Positions 26,857 to 34,806 of a stretch of 64,000 bases of DNA are shown one piece after another; position 1 is the first letter of the stretch, and each line of letters begins with the position of its first letter. The translations under genes and the position numbers were made by a program. Below the pieces are notes generated by a model, which saw only the letters and a list, made by a program, of their open reading frames with translations, did not search any database and was not told where the DNA came from. This DNA comes from Bdellovibrionales bacterium RIFCSPHIGHO2_01_FULL_40_29 (GTDB lineage Bacteria > Bdellovibrionota > Bdellovibrionia > Bdellovibrionales > Bdellovibrionaceae), in the NCBI GenBank assembly GCA_001771815.1, contig MEPU01000002.1:1-64000 (forward strand), read 5' to 3'.

Positions 26857-27025
26857 AGGAACTCCTTAGAAATTTGAGATATCCTAAATTAAGCGGAAGT
26901 CTCTCGGAGATCAAGTGACCAGTCGCATTAAAGTTCTTTTTGTGCCTGAGCAGCAGTTGAGTAATCTCAAAGCAGAATACAGGTTTTTCTCGACATGAGT
27001 CTCAATTTTGGTAGCGTAGTTCTCT

Positions 27026-27688
27026 ATGGATATAGTTGAAATTGGTGGAAAATTAGCAATCTTTTTTGTTCCGTTTTTATTTGCGCTTTGCTTTCATGAG
27101 TATGCTCATGGATTGGTCGCTAAATGGCGTGGAGACAACACCGCCGAGCAACTAGGCCGGCTGACGTTAAATCCAATGGCTCATGCTGATATTGTCGGAA
27201 CTTTTATTCTTCCGATCAGTGCTATTGTTTTTGGAATTCCCATTTTCTTTGGATGGGCTAAACCTGTTCCCGTAAATATTCGTAATTTAAAGAACGTTCG
27301 AACAGATATGTTCTGGATTGCCATTGCGGGTCCGCTTTCAAATGTGCTTTTGGCTCTTGTGGGTACGGTTATCATGATGTTGACAGTTCGCTTGGGATTG
27401 CTCGGTGAGTTTGCAAAGCCCGTAATGAGCATGCTGCAAATGTTTGTGTTAGTGAATTTATTTTTGGCACTTTTCAATTTGATTCCGCTTCATCCTCTGG
27501 ATGGGGGCAAAGTTTTAGCACGTTTTTTACCTGCTTCTGTTAACTTGAAACTTGAGCAGAACGAACAGATGACCAGTTTTATTTTATTGGGATTAATGAT
27601 TACCGGAGCATTTTCAGTTTTAAGAGTTCCTGTTTTTTATGTTTTCAATCACTTGATGGCTTTTGCAGGTGCTGGAGCATTTCTATGA
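27026..27688 (+). CDS. Site-2-protease-like M50 membrane metalloprotease
   Basis: 220 aa with four to five hydrophobic segments. The zinc motif is HEYAH (residues 24-28) and the third ligand is in NLIPLHPLDGG (about 156-166). FGWAKPVPVN matches the small SpoIVFB/YwhC-type rhomboid-independent M50B proteins without PDZ. It is an intramembrane protease of unknown substrate. Overlaps trpS by four bases. The same M50-trpS-scpA-scpB order is common in bacteria from my recollection of such neighbourhoods. Confidence 0.9.
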   Translation: MDIVEIGGKLAIFFVPFLFALCFHEYAHGLVAKWRGDNTAEQLGRLTLNPMAHADIVGTFILPISAIVFGIPIFFGWAKPVPVNIRNLKNVRTDMFWIAIAGPLSNVLLALVGTVIMMLTVRLGLLGEFAKPVMSMLQMFVLVNLFLALFNLIPLHPLDGGKVLARFLPASVNLKLEQNEQMTSFILLGLMITGAFSVLRVPVFYVFNHLMAFAGAGAFL

Positions 27689-28665
27689 GAGTGATGAGTG
27701 GAACGCGAACCTCGGGTGCCTTGCATTTGGGGCACTATCTGGGGTGGCTTAGTAACTGTTTAAAGATGCAAGATCAATACGATTGTTATTTTGGAGTGAT
27801 GGATTGGCACGGTATGACAAGTGCCTATAAGTCTACTCATGAAATTCCAAATTGGAATCGGGATATTTTTGCAGAAATGATTGCTTGGGGGTTAGATCCC
27901 GAGAAAAGCACGATGTTTATACAGTCGCATGTGCCAGAGCATATTGAGCTATTTATGATTTTTTCGAATCTCACTCCGATGGGGTGGTTAGAGCGTGTGA
28001 CCACATGGAAAGACGCCCAAGAGGATGCAAAGGCGAATGACACTCATAATTTAGGGCGATTTGCTTATCCTGTTTTGCAGGCTGCTGATATTGCCATTTA
28101 CTCAGGGCAACTGGTGCCTGTTGGTGCGGATCAAGTTTCTCATTTGGAATTGACTCGTGAAATCATTCGGCGCTTCAATCATTTATACAAAGCCAAATTG
28201 CCAGAACCCAAACCATTATTAACTGAAACGCCGGCATTTCCAGGTCTTGACGGTAGAAAAATGTCAAAATCCTATGGAAATTCGATTTTGCTTTCTGAAG
28301 AAAGTAAGTCTTTAAAGAGAAAAATCAATTCGATGGTGACGGATCCGCAAAGAGCACTTCGTGAGAATCCAGGAAATCCATTGGTCTGCAATGTGTATAC
28401 ATATCATAAACTTTTTTCGTCAGAAACTGATCAAAAATGGACGGTTGAAGGTTGCACCACTGCGGGAATTGGCTGTGGAGATTGTAAAGCCAAGCTCTGT
28501 GGTAATATTGAGCAGCTCATAGAAAAACCACGAGAAAAGAAAAAAGAGTTGTTGAATAACCCGAAACAGCTTGATTCAATAATTTTAGCAGGATGCGAAA
28601 AAGCTCGTACGGAAGCGAGTCAAAATTTAAAAACGATCAAGCAGTACATGAAGTTAATAGTGTAG
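27685..28665 (+). CDS. trpS: Tryptophanyl-tRNA synthetase
   Basis: 326 aa. Class I motifs: HLGH (residues 14-17, HIGH variant) in SGALHLGHYLG and the KMSKS loop in DGRKMSKSYGNS. The segment VLQAADIAIYSGQLVPVGADQVSHLELTREI-like (about 130-160) is the Trp pocket. A Cys-rich stretch TTAGIGCGDCKAKLCG (about 256-271) in the C-terminal anticodon domain matches those TrpRS proteins that carry a small cysteine cluster. Start overlaps the M50 gene (ATGA). Confidence 0.95.
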   Translation: MRVMSGTRTSGALHLGHYLGWLSNCLKMQDQYDCYFGVMDWHGMTSAYKSTHEIPNWNRDIFAEMIAWGLDPEKSTMFIQSHVPEHIELFMIFSNLTPMGWLERVTTWKDAQEDAKANDTHNLGRFAYPVLQAADIAIYSGQLVPVGADQVSHLELTREIIRRFNHLYKAKLPEPKPLLTETPAFPGLDGRKMSKSYGNSILLSEESKSLKRKINSMVTDPQRALRENPGNPLVCNVYTYHKLFSSETDQKWTVEGCTTAGIGCGDCKAKLCGNIEQLIEKPREKKKELLNNPKQLDSIILAGCEKARTEASQNLKTIKQYMKLIV

Positions 28666-28690
28666 ATTTTTTGATCATTTAAAGGAATTC

Positions 28691-29722
28691 ATGAGTAGCA
28701 TTCGAGTTCAGCTCCAACAATTTGAAGGTCCATTGGATTTGCTTCTTTACCTTATCCGTAAAGAAGAGATGGATATTTTTAATATCAATATCGTTGAAAT
28801 TACAAAGCAGTATTTAGATTTTATTAAATTGATGAAAGAGTTCGATTTAGAAGTGGCTGGCGATTTTATTGCTATGGCTTCGACTCTTATTCAAATCAAA
28901 TCAAAAATGCTTCTTCCGCAGTATGATGAAAATGGTGACGTGGTTGAGAATATCGATCCACGAAAAGAGTTGGTTCAAAAACTATTAGAATATGAAAAAT
29001 ACAAAGAAGCTTCTAAAGCCCTTTATGATCGCCCTTTGTTGAATCGGGATGTTTGGGCGCGGGGATTGCGTGAAAAATTAGAAGTCACCAATGATGAGAT
29101 TGAGCTTGAAGACAATGCTCTGTTTTCATTGATCTCATCGTATCGTCGTGCAATGAAGACGTTGCATAAGAAAATTCACAAAGTGAATGTTAAATTGCAA
29201 TCCATTGCCAGTCGGATTTTGGAAATTTCCACACGCTTGATTCCGGGGTCAACATTACGCATGACTGAGCTTTTTTCTGTGGACATCAAAGAGAGAATTG
29301 AACGATCCCGTCAGGCTTTAATTACGTTCCTATCTTTACTTGAGTTGGGAAAAATGGGCTATGTCGGACTTTATCAGACTGAAACGTATGGTGACATTCA
29401 TATTCAAACTAAAAAGACAATTGAAGGTGACGTTGTTTCACGAGTTGAAGAGTACGGCTCTATCAATGCCGATCAGGTGGCAGACTCCTTGTTTGCAAAA
29501 ACAGCTCGTTTGACAGAGCAAGAACTTGAGATTTTAGATGCAGAAGATGATGTTTTACAGAATGTCGAAAAGATGCAGATGAGTTTCTCGGATACGGACG
29601 TCGCTATTCTTGAAGATGAGATCGCCTCAGACGAAGAGATTTTGGCTGCCGAGAGTGAACTCGACGAAGAGATAAAACAGGAGCTGATTCCAGAATCCAC
29701 AGACAATGAAGAGCAGGTGTAA
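28691..29722 (+). CDS. scpA: Segregation and condensation protein A (kleisin), acidic tail
   Basis: 343 aa, longer than the usual 240-260. N-terminal kleisin motif: QFEGPLDLLLYLIRKEEMDIFNI (split FEGPLDLLLYLI). ASTLIQIKSKMLLP is diagnostic. C-terminal WHD region FLSLLELGKMGYVGLYQ. The final 80 residues are strongly acidic (EIASDEEILAAESELDEEI). ScpA bridges the Smc heads with ScpB. A clear AAAGGA site precedes ATG. Two bases separate its stop from scpB. Confidence 0.92.
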   Translation: MSSIRVQLQQFEGPLDLLLYLIRKEEMDIFNINIVEITKQYLDFIKLMKEFDLEVAGDFIAMASTLIQIKSKMLLPQYDENGDVVENIDPRKELVQKLLEYEKYKEASKALYDRPLLNRDVWARGLREKLEVTNDEIELEDNALFSLISSYRRAMKTLHKKIHKVNVKLQSIASRILEISTRLIPGSTLRMTELFSVDIKERIERSRQALITFLSLLELGKMGYVGLYQTETYGDIHIQTKKTIEGDVVSRVEEYGSINADQVADSLFAKTARLTEQELEILDAEDDVLQNVEKMQMSFSDTDVAILEDEIASDEEILAAESELDEEIKQELIPESTDNEEQV

Positions 29723-29724
29723 CT

Positions 29725-30957
29725 ATGGCCCGTAAAAAAAACAAAACCTCAGATGCCGATGGTGCTATTGAAAGCGTAAAAACAGCACTTCAAGATATTG
29801 AAATAGAAGCTTCTATTTTTATGTCCGAAGAGGTGGTCTCTGAAAGCTTTTTACCAGAGGTTGAAGTCGACGAGCAGGATGAAGAGTCTTTGCCGGTTGT
29901 TGAAGCTGCGGACCTTGAGGGCTCAGAGTTGGATGGTTTTGAAGCTGCAGATATTGAAGAGCTTGAGTTTGTTGAGGAAGAACAAATTCATAGTATTATT
30001 GAAAGTATTCTCTTTGCTTCGGATCGCCCTGTTAGCTTTGCTTCGATTCAGCAAGTTTTCAAAGGGACAAACGTTAAACGAGAAAAAATTCGTCGTGTTT
30101 TAGAATCTTTAGCCGTGAGCTATGCTGGTGGAGATCGTGGAATTGTTCTCGAAGAAATTACGGGTGGTTATCAACTACGCACCAAAGTGGATAATATGAA
30201 TTTTTTAAAGCGCACCATGAAGACGCGCGCCTTTAAATTATCGGGACCGGCTCTAGAGACTTTATCTATTGTTGCCTACAAACAACCTGTTGTAAAAATT
30301 GAAGTGGATCAAATTCGTGGTGTTGAGTCCGGACACCTTTTGCGGGCTCTTATGGAAAAAGGATTGGTTTCATTTGAAGGAAAAGCGGAACATCTGCCTG
30401 GAAAACCGATGCAGTACGGAACAACTCGTCGATTTTTAGAAATCTTTGGCTTAAGAAACTTAAAAGAACTACCAACTTTGTCACAGATTGATGAACTTTT
30501 ACCGGAAGGCATTGGTGATGAGACAGAAGAAAAGCAAACACTCTCGATGGTGACTGAATCCATGGCTGAAAACTCAAAAGCCATGACTTATTCAGAAGGT
30601 GAAGAAGAGTTAGGTCAAATCGAAGAGCAATTAACTGCCATTTCAACGTCATCGGAATTTTTCGAGCAAGAAAAGATTCGTCAAAAAATGAAGCGTGACG
30701 AAGAAAAAGCTCAGAATATCCGAGAAGCTTTAGCTGTTGGCGAAGCCGTTTCAAAGCGAGATATCAATTGGTTGAAAAAGTTTGAAAATCCAGAACCTAT
30801 TCATCCAGCGGAAGCTAATGCTGAAACGAATACTGAAGTTGCTGAGCTAAATTTAGCTGATGCCACTGTAAGTGAAATGGAAGAGGCTGAGGACGACGAG
30901 CTTCCTATGTATGAAGAGGCTGATGACGAAAAACCTACAGAAGAGGGCTATGTTTAA
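29725..30957 (+). CDS. scpB: Segregation and condensation protein B with acidic extensions
   Basis: 410 aa, about twice the usual 190-200. The folded core (about 88-270) has IESILFASDRPVSF, RGIVLEEITGGYQLRT, LSGPALETLSIVAYKQPVVKIEVDQIRG and GRTDLPGRP-like EHLPGKPMQYGTT plus FLEIFGLRNLKELP. An acidic N-terminal arm (about 1-85) and a long acidic, repetitive C-terminal arm (about 270-410) flank it. Such arms could bind basic proteins or regulate loading; nothing more is visible. Overlaps the next gene by eight bases. Confidence 0.93.
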   Translation: MARKKNKTSDADGAIESVKTALQDIEIEASIFMSEEVVSESFLPEVEVDEQDEESLPVVEAADLEGSELDGFEAADIEELEFVEEEQIHSIIESILFASDRPVSFASIQQVFKGTNVKREKIRRVLESLAVSYAGGDRGIVLEEITGGYQLRTKVDNMNFLKRTMKTRAFKLSGPALETLSIVAYKQPVVKIEVDQIRGVESGHLLRALMEKGLVSFEGKAEHLPGKPMQYGTTRRFLEIFGLRNLKELPTLSQIDELLPEGIGDETEEKQTLSMVTESMAENSKAMTYSEGEEELGQIEEQLTAISTSSEFFEQEKIRQKMKRDEEKAQNIREALAVGEAVSKRDINWLKKFENPEPIHPAEANAETNTEVAELNLADATVSEMEEAEDDELPMYEEADDEKPTEEGYV

Positions 30958-31498
30958 TAAAATATCAAAGCTTATTGCAGGCTTTGTATTTTTTTACATA
31001 GTGGCGATGATCGTTGTTCTGGGGAACGGGTCATCGTTTATGGGGCGTTATTTTCAAGATTTTTTTAATCCGATTGCCAATTCAATCGGATTAAATACAA
31101 CATGGAACTTCTTTTCTCCGGATCCAGCGCAGACAATGTATTTACGGTACTTTGTGATTTTCGAAGACGAATACGGAAATACAACAGCTGACACCGTGGA
31201 AGGTTTTTATCCCAAATCCAAGGATTTGGGAGGCGATTTTCGATTAGATAAAAAAAGAGATTCCTATGCGATGCGCTTTTTAGCTGTGGATCCGTATCGG
31301 ATTGAAGTTTTCTTTACACCCTGGTTGTGTCGCAAAAACCCGGGAGCAACAAAAGTTCAAGTGGAGTTGATTGTTAATCGTATCCCTTCATTGGATCAGG
31401 TGATTGCGGTGGTCAATAGTAATATCAATGATTATGACAATATATTAACCACCGAGCAAATTAATCGTTACATTTATGAGTGTCCACATGCGATCTAA
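30950..31498 (+). CDS. Membrane-anchored partner of HTTM protein
   Basis: 182 aa from ATG at 30950 (GAGGG site inside the scpB end). One N-terminal membrane helix (ISKLIAGFVFFYIVAMIVVLG), then a soluble domain with TTWNFFSPDPAQTMYLRYF near residue 49. The W-N-x-F-S-P-D-P motif is the kind that I associate with small proteins encoded next to HTTM domain proteins. It overlaps the HTTM gene by 23 nt. No enzymatic motif is seen. Confidence 0.7.
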   Translation: MFNKISKLIAGFVFFYIVAMIVVLGNGSSFMGRYFQDFFNPIANSIGLNTTWNFFSPDPAQTMYLRYFVIFEDEYGNTTADTVEGFYPKSKDLGGDFRLDKKRDSYAMRFLAVDPYRIEVFFTPWLCRKNPGATKVQVELIVNRIPSLDQVIAVVNSNINDYDNILTTEQINRYIYECPHAI

Positions 31499-32414
31499 AA
31501 TTAAAAACTTTATAACAGATTTAGATCGTTTCTTGTTTTCACGATCCCATTTTGAACAGTTAGCAATTTTTCGCATAATGCTTTGTTCAACTTTATTTTA
31601 TATTGCCTGTTTTAGACAAATGAATATTGATCAACTGGGTCCAAATTCGCTGATCCCCAGAGAGCTTGCGCTGTCTGTTTTTCCTGATTTTTATCGCCCT
31701 GTTGTTCAATGGTTTTTTTGGCCGGACTCCTATGTGGGTACAGTTCATATGATTCTGATTAGTCTTTTGTTTTTAGCATCCATTGGTTTGACGAATCGGG
31801 CGTTGTTGCTGGTGACTTGGATTATTCACCAAGGTATTTTAAATCGAAATTACGCCATGTTATTTGGTGCAGATGTCATTGGTGGTCTTTTCCTATTTTA
31901 TTTAAGTTTTACAAAATGCAATGAATGCTATTCTGTCCGCCGACTTATTTTTAAATCGGAATCACAAATTCAGAAACCTGTTGATCCCATCAGTTCTGCT
32001 TTTTTTCGAATTATGCAGATTCAGATTTGCGTGATCTATATGTACACGGGATTTGAAAAGCTTAAAGGCAATTCATGGTGGGATGGGACGGCGCTTTGGA
32101 CTGTTTTTGCAAATCCACAGTTTAGTCAGTATGACTTTAAATTCTTAAGTCATGTTCCTCTGTTCTTTGCAGGAGCCACTTTTTTATCATTAGTGTTTGA
32201 GATTTATTTTGCGCCCATGATGTTGCAGCAAAGATATCGAAATATCTGGTTGAGTGCCGGAGTTCTTTTTCATTTGAGTATTGGGATATTATTGGGACTG
32301 ATGCCCTTTTCAATGGTTATGATCTCGACTTACGTCCTTTTTCTTAAGCAAGAGATGATCCATAAATGGATCAATCAACTGAGTATTCTGTTTAAATCAA
32401 TACGACGAGTTTAG
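31476..32414 (+). CDS. HTTM-domain membrane protein (vitamin-K-carboxylase-like)
   Basis: 312 aa, polytopic. The family pattern is visible: an amphipathic N terminus, LAIFRIMLCSTLFYI, TWIIHQGILNRNYAMLFGADVIGG (about 104-127), FRIMQIQICVIYMYTGFEKLKG and NSWWDGTALWTVFANP. These match the HTTM family related to eukaryotic gamma-glutamyl carboxylase, but the carboxylase active site cannot be confirmed. ATG at 31476 is taken; a later ATG at 31488 is possible. It follows directly on the small anchored partner, with which it probably forms a membrane complex. Confidence 0.78.
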   Translation: MSVHMRSKIKNFITDLDRFLFSRSHFEQLAIFRIMLCSTLFYIACFRQMNIDQLGPNSLIPRELALSVFPDFYRPVVQWFFWPDSYVGTVHMILISLLFLASIGLTNRALLLVTWIIHQGILNRNYAMLFGADVIGGLFLFYLSFTKCNECYSVRRLIFKSESQIQKPVDPISSAFFRIMQIQICVIYMYTGFEKLKGNSWWDGTALWTVFANPQFSQYDFKFLSHVPLFFAGATFLSLVFEIYFAPMMLQQRYRNIWLSAGVLFHLSIGILLGLMPFSMVMISTYVLFLKQEMIHKWINQLSILFKSIRRV

Positions 32415-32474
32415 TCTGTCTCAAAATAAGACCTCATGTTCATTTTTTAAATCAAGCACCCGATAAGTATAATT

Positions 32475-33758
32475 GTGAGGACCAATCGTAGTCTTGCCGT
32501 CGTGGCTCTATTTTTACTGCTGCTTTCAGCAGGCTGTTCAAACCCTGTTGCAAATTCGTTGCTAACGGATCAATCGAGTTCGTGTGATTCTATTACTGAT
32601 TCAAGTTGCAGTACTGATAATGAAGGTGATGATTCGACATCATCTTCTGCCGTTGAAATTCAAGCTGATTCAGACACTCTGACTGCAAATATGGACGGTG
32701 GAGATATTGTTGAAATTACCGGAACTTGTAAAGATCAAGGACGTCGGAAGAATAGAATTCTTGTCGAAGTTTTTGCGGGTGAATTGGATGAAACAGTATC
32801 TCCGTATATCAGTAATGATTTTGGAACGAAGTGCTTGAGTGTTGTGCCAGATTTATCTGGTATTGCTGCTGGTTCCGAATGTTTCTGGGTGACTAAAGGC
32901 GCTGGCTTAGTTGAAGACGCTTTGTTGCCCAGTGAAAGAAAATATCCACAATGCCACAATGGTCAGTTTGGATTTTCAGTTCGGTTAGGGAAAATCCTGA
33001 CCGAGGCTCAAGGTACAAAGTATCAGATTCGAATGAAGTTGCAGACAGAAGACGGATCGATTTCTCAATCCACTTGGAATCGGGTCACGGTTTCTCGGGG
33101 ATTGACTGCTCCAGCGATCACAACAGCTTTGGTCGTTCCCAGTACGATATCCTGCAATCTGACGAATTTAATCCCGCGTTTTAATGAGAATATCGAATAC
33201 ACATTGAATCGAACATTCCAATTAAGAAACGGAACAACATCAGCGGTGGTGAACCCTGTTATGTTCACAGGAATCACGTCAGCCAATACAAATGTTTTTT
33301 CTTTTGTCGAAGGTCCTTTGGTTGAAGGCGTTCCATATACTTACTCGATCACAGCTGAGGAAACTGAATACACGTATTTAACACCTCAGACAAAAGTGTC
33401 GTCCACAATCCCTTGTCGGATGAATGAGCCTGTTCTTGTCGCGGCAGATATTCCAACAACGGGATCTTGTTATCTGAGTGTTGCTGTTGGAAATCCTGAT
33501 CCTACAGTGGAGTATGAAATTCAGTATGGCAGTGCGCCTAACTGGTCGGGGACTCCTCCAAGCGCTAATGGAACGGGAACTGTAGTTGGTTGTGCCTCAG
33601 GAACTATTCGAGATCGCTGTCAGATCAATTTACCAAGTAATGTCACATACTATTTTGCAGTTCGAGCTTTCCGCGACACCGTGACAGCCAACAATGTTGC
33701 GGATATCACGGAAGAGTCCGGTTTTTGGTCGAATGAAATAAGTTGTCGACCACCTTAA
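32475..33758 (+). CDS. Lipoprotein with two FN3-like repeats
   Basis: 427 aa, GTG start. Lipobox LLSAGC (Cys at about residue 21), then a Ser/Asp-rich linker (SSSCDSITDSSCSTDNEGDDST). A first domain (about 60-205) is unrecognised with several Cys. Two related modules follow, each opening with a P-x-T-x-S-C-x-L pattern (VPSTISCNLTNL near 222, IPTTGSCYLSVA near 325) and continuing PTVEYEIQYG-like strands as in fibronectin-type folds. Surface or periplasm-facing; function unknown. Convergent with nrdB, 8 nt apart. Confidence 0.68.
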   Translation: MRTNRSLAVVALFLLLLSAGCSNPVANSLLTDQSSSCDSITDSSCSTDNEGDDSTSSSAVEIQADSDTLTANMDGGDIVEITGTCKDQGRRKNRILVEVFAGELDETVSPYISNDFGTKCLSVVPDLSGIAAGSECFWVTKGAGLVEDALLPSERKYPQCHNGQFGFSVRLGKILTEAQGTKYQIRMKLQTEDGSISQSTWNRVTVSRGLTAPAITTALVVPSTISCNLTNLIPRFNENIEYTLNRTFQLRNGTTSAVVNPVMFTGITSANTNVFSFVEGPLVEGVPYTYSITAEETEYTYLTPQTKVSSTIPCRMNEPVLVAADIPTTGSCYLSVAVGNPDPTVEYEIQYGSAPNWSGTPPSANGTGTVVGCASGTIRDRCQINLPSNVTYYFAVRAFRDTVTANNVADITEESGFWSNEISCRPP

Positions 33759-33766
33759 TCTATAAA

Positions 33767-34777
33767 CTAAAATGTTTCGTCAAAACTTACTTGTCCCGAA
33801 ACACCAACTTGATAAGCTGAAACTCGTCTTTCAAAAAAGTTTGCAAGCTCTTGCATATCTTGAAGTTCCATAAAATCAAATGGATTCTTAGTGTTGTAGC
33901 GCGGTGGAATATTTAACATTTCAAGACGTTGGTCTGCGATGTATTCCAAGTACTGGCGCATATCATTAATTGATAAACCGGCAATACCATTTGCAATCAG
34001 GTCTTCTGCAAAAGTCATTTCGCAGTCAATTGCATCTTCAAGCATTTGCACAACCATGTCCTGCATTTGTTCATTAAACAAAGTGGGCTCTTCTTTGCGA
34101 ATTGTTTGAATAACTTGATTTGCGAAGGCCATATGCATGCTTTCATCACGGAAAACCCAGTTTGTACCCGAAGCCAGACCAGCCAACATACCTTTAGAAC
34201 GTAAAAAGTAAACATAGGCAAATGCAGCAAAGAAAAACATGCCTTCAATACAAGATGAAAAACAAATTAAATTCATCAAGAACTTGCGACGATCTTCTGG
34301 AGTTTTTAATGTCTCCAGGTCGTTGATTGAATCCATCCATTTAAAGCAAAAATCGGCTTTCTTTTTGATTGATGGAATATTTTCAACTGCAGCAAAGGCC
34401 AAGGCCCGATCGTCAGGATTAGGAATATAGGTGTCTAATAAAGTCAGATAAAACTGAACATGCAGTGCTTCTTCATATAACTGACGGCTTAAGTACAGAC
34501 GTGCTTCCGGAGAGTTAATGTGCTTGTATAAATTAAGAACAAGATTATTACCAACAATCGAATCACCAGTTGCAAAAAAAGCAACCAATCGATGAATCAA
34601 ATGCTTTTCTGCATCGGACATTCTTGAATTCAAATCCACTAAATCTGTCGAGAAATCAACTTCTTCAACAGTCCATGTGTTCTTGATCCCGTTTTTATAC
34701 ATTTCATAAAATGTGGGATATTTCATTGGTCGCAATGTCAGGTCGAATCCAGGATCTAAAATCATTTTATTCTCCAT
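33767..34777 (-). CDS. nrdB: Ribonucleotide reductase class Ia beta subunit
   Basis: 336 aa. Diiron ligands: E/H in YEEALHVQFY (ExxH plus Tyr at the +7 position matching the radical Tyr122 of E. coli R2), EGMFFFAAFAYVY, and DESMHMAFANQ (ExxH). First segment DFSTDLVDLNSRMSDAEKHLI is typical. It makes the tyrosyl radical for dNTP synthesis. It follows nrdA by 29 nt on the same strand. Confidence 0.95.
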   Translation of the reverse strand: MENKMILDPGFDLTLRPMKYPTFYEMYKNGIKNTWTVEEVDFSTDLVDLNSRMSDAEKHLIHRLVAFFATGDSIVGNNLVLNLYKHINSPEARLYLSRQLYEEALHVQFYLTLLDTYIPNPDDRALAFAAVENIPSIKKKADFCFKWMDSINDLETLKTPEDRRKFLMNLICFSSCIEGMFFFAAFAYVYFLRSKGMLAGLASGTNWVFRDESMHMAFANQVIQTIRKEEPTLFNEQMQDMVVQMLEDAIDCEMTFAEDLIANGIAGLSINDMRQYLEYIADQRLEMLNIPPRYNTKNPFDFMELQDMQELANFFERRVSAYQVGVSGQVSFDETF

Positions 34778-34806
34778 TTTTCAAATTCATAAAAGTTAAT
34801 GCTTTT

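Noticed and set aside
30350-30754. 134-codon minus-strand reading within scpB
   Set aside because: Mirror of the Glu-rich coding strand (yields Leu/Phe/Ser-rich protein), no motif.
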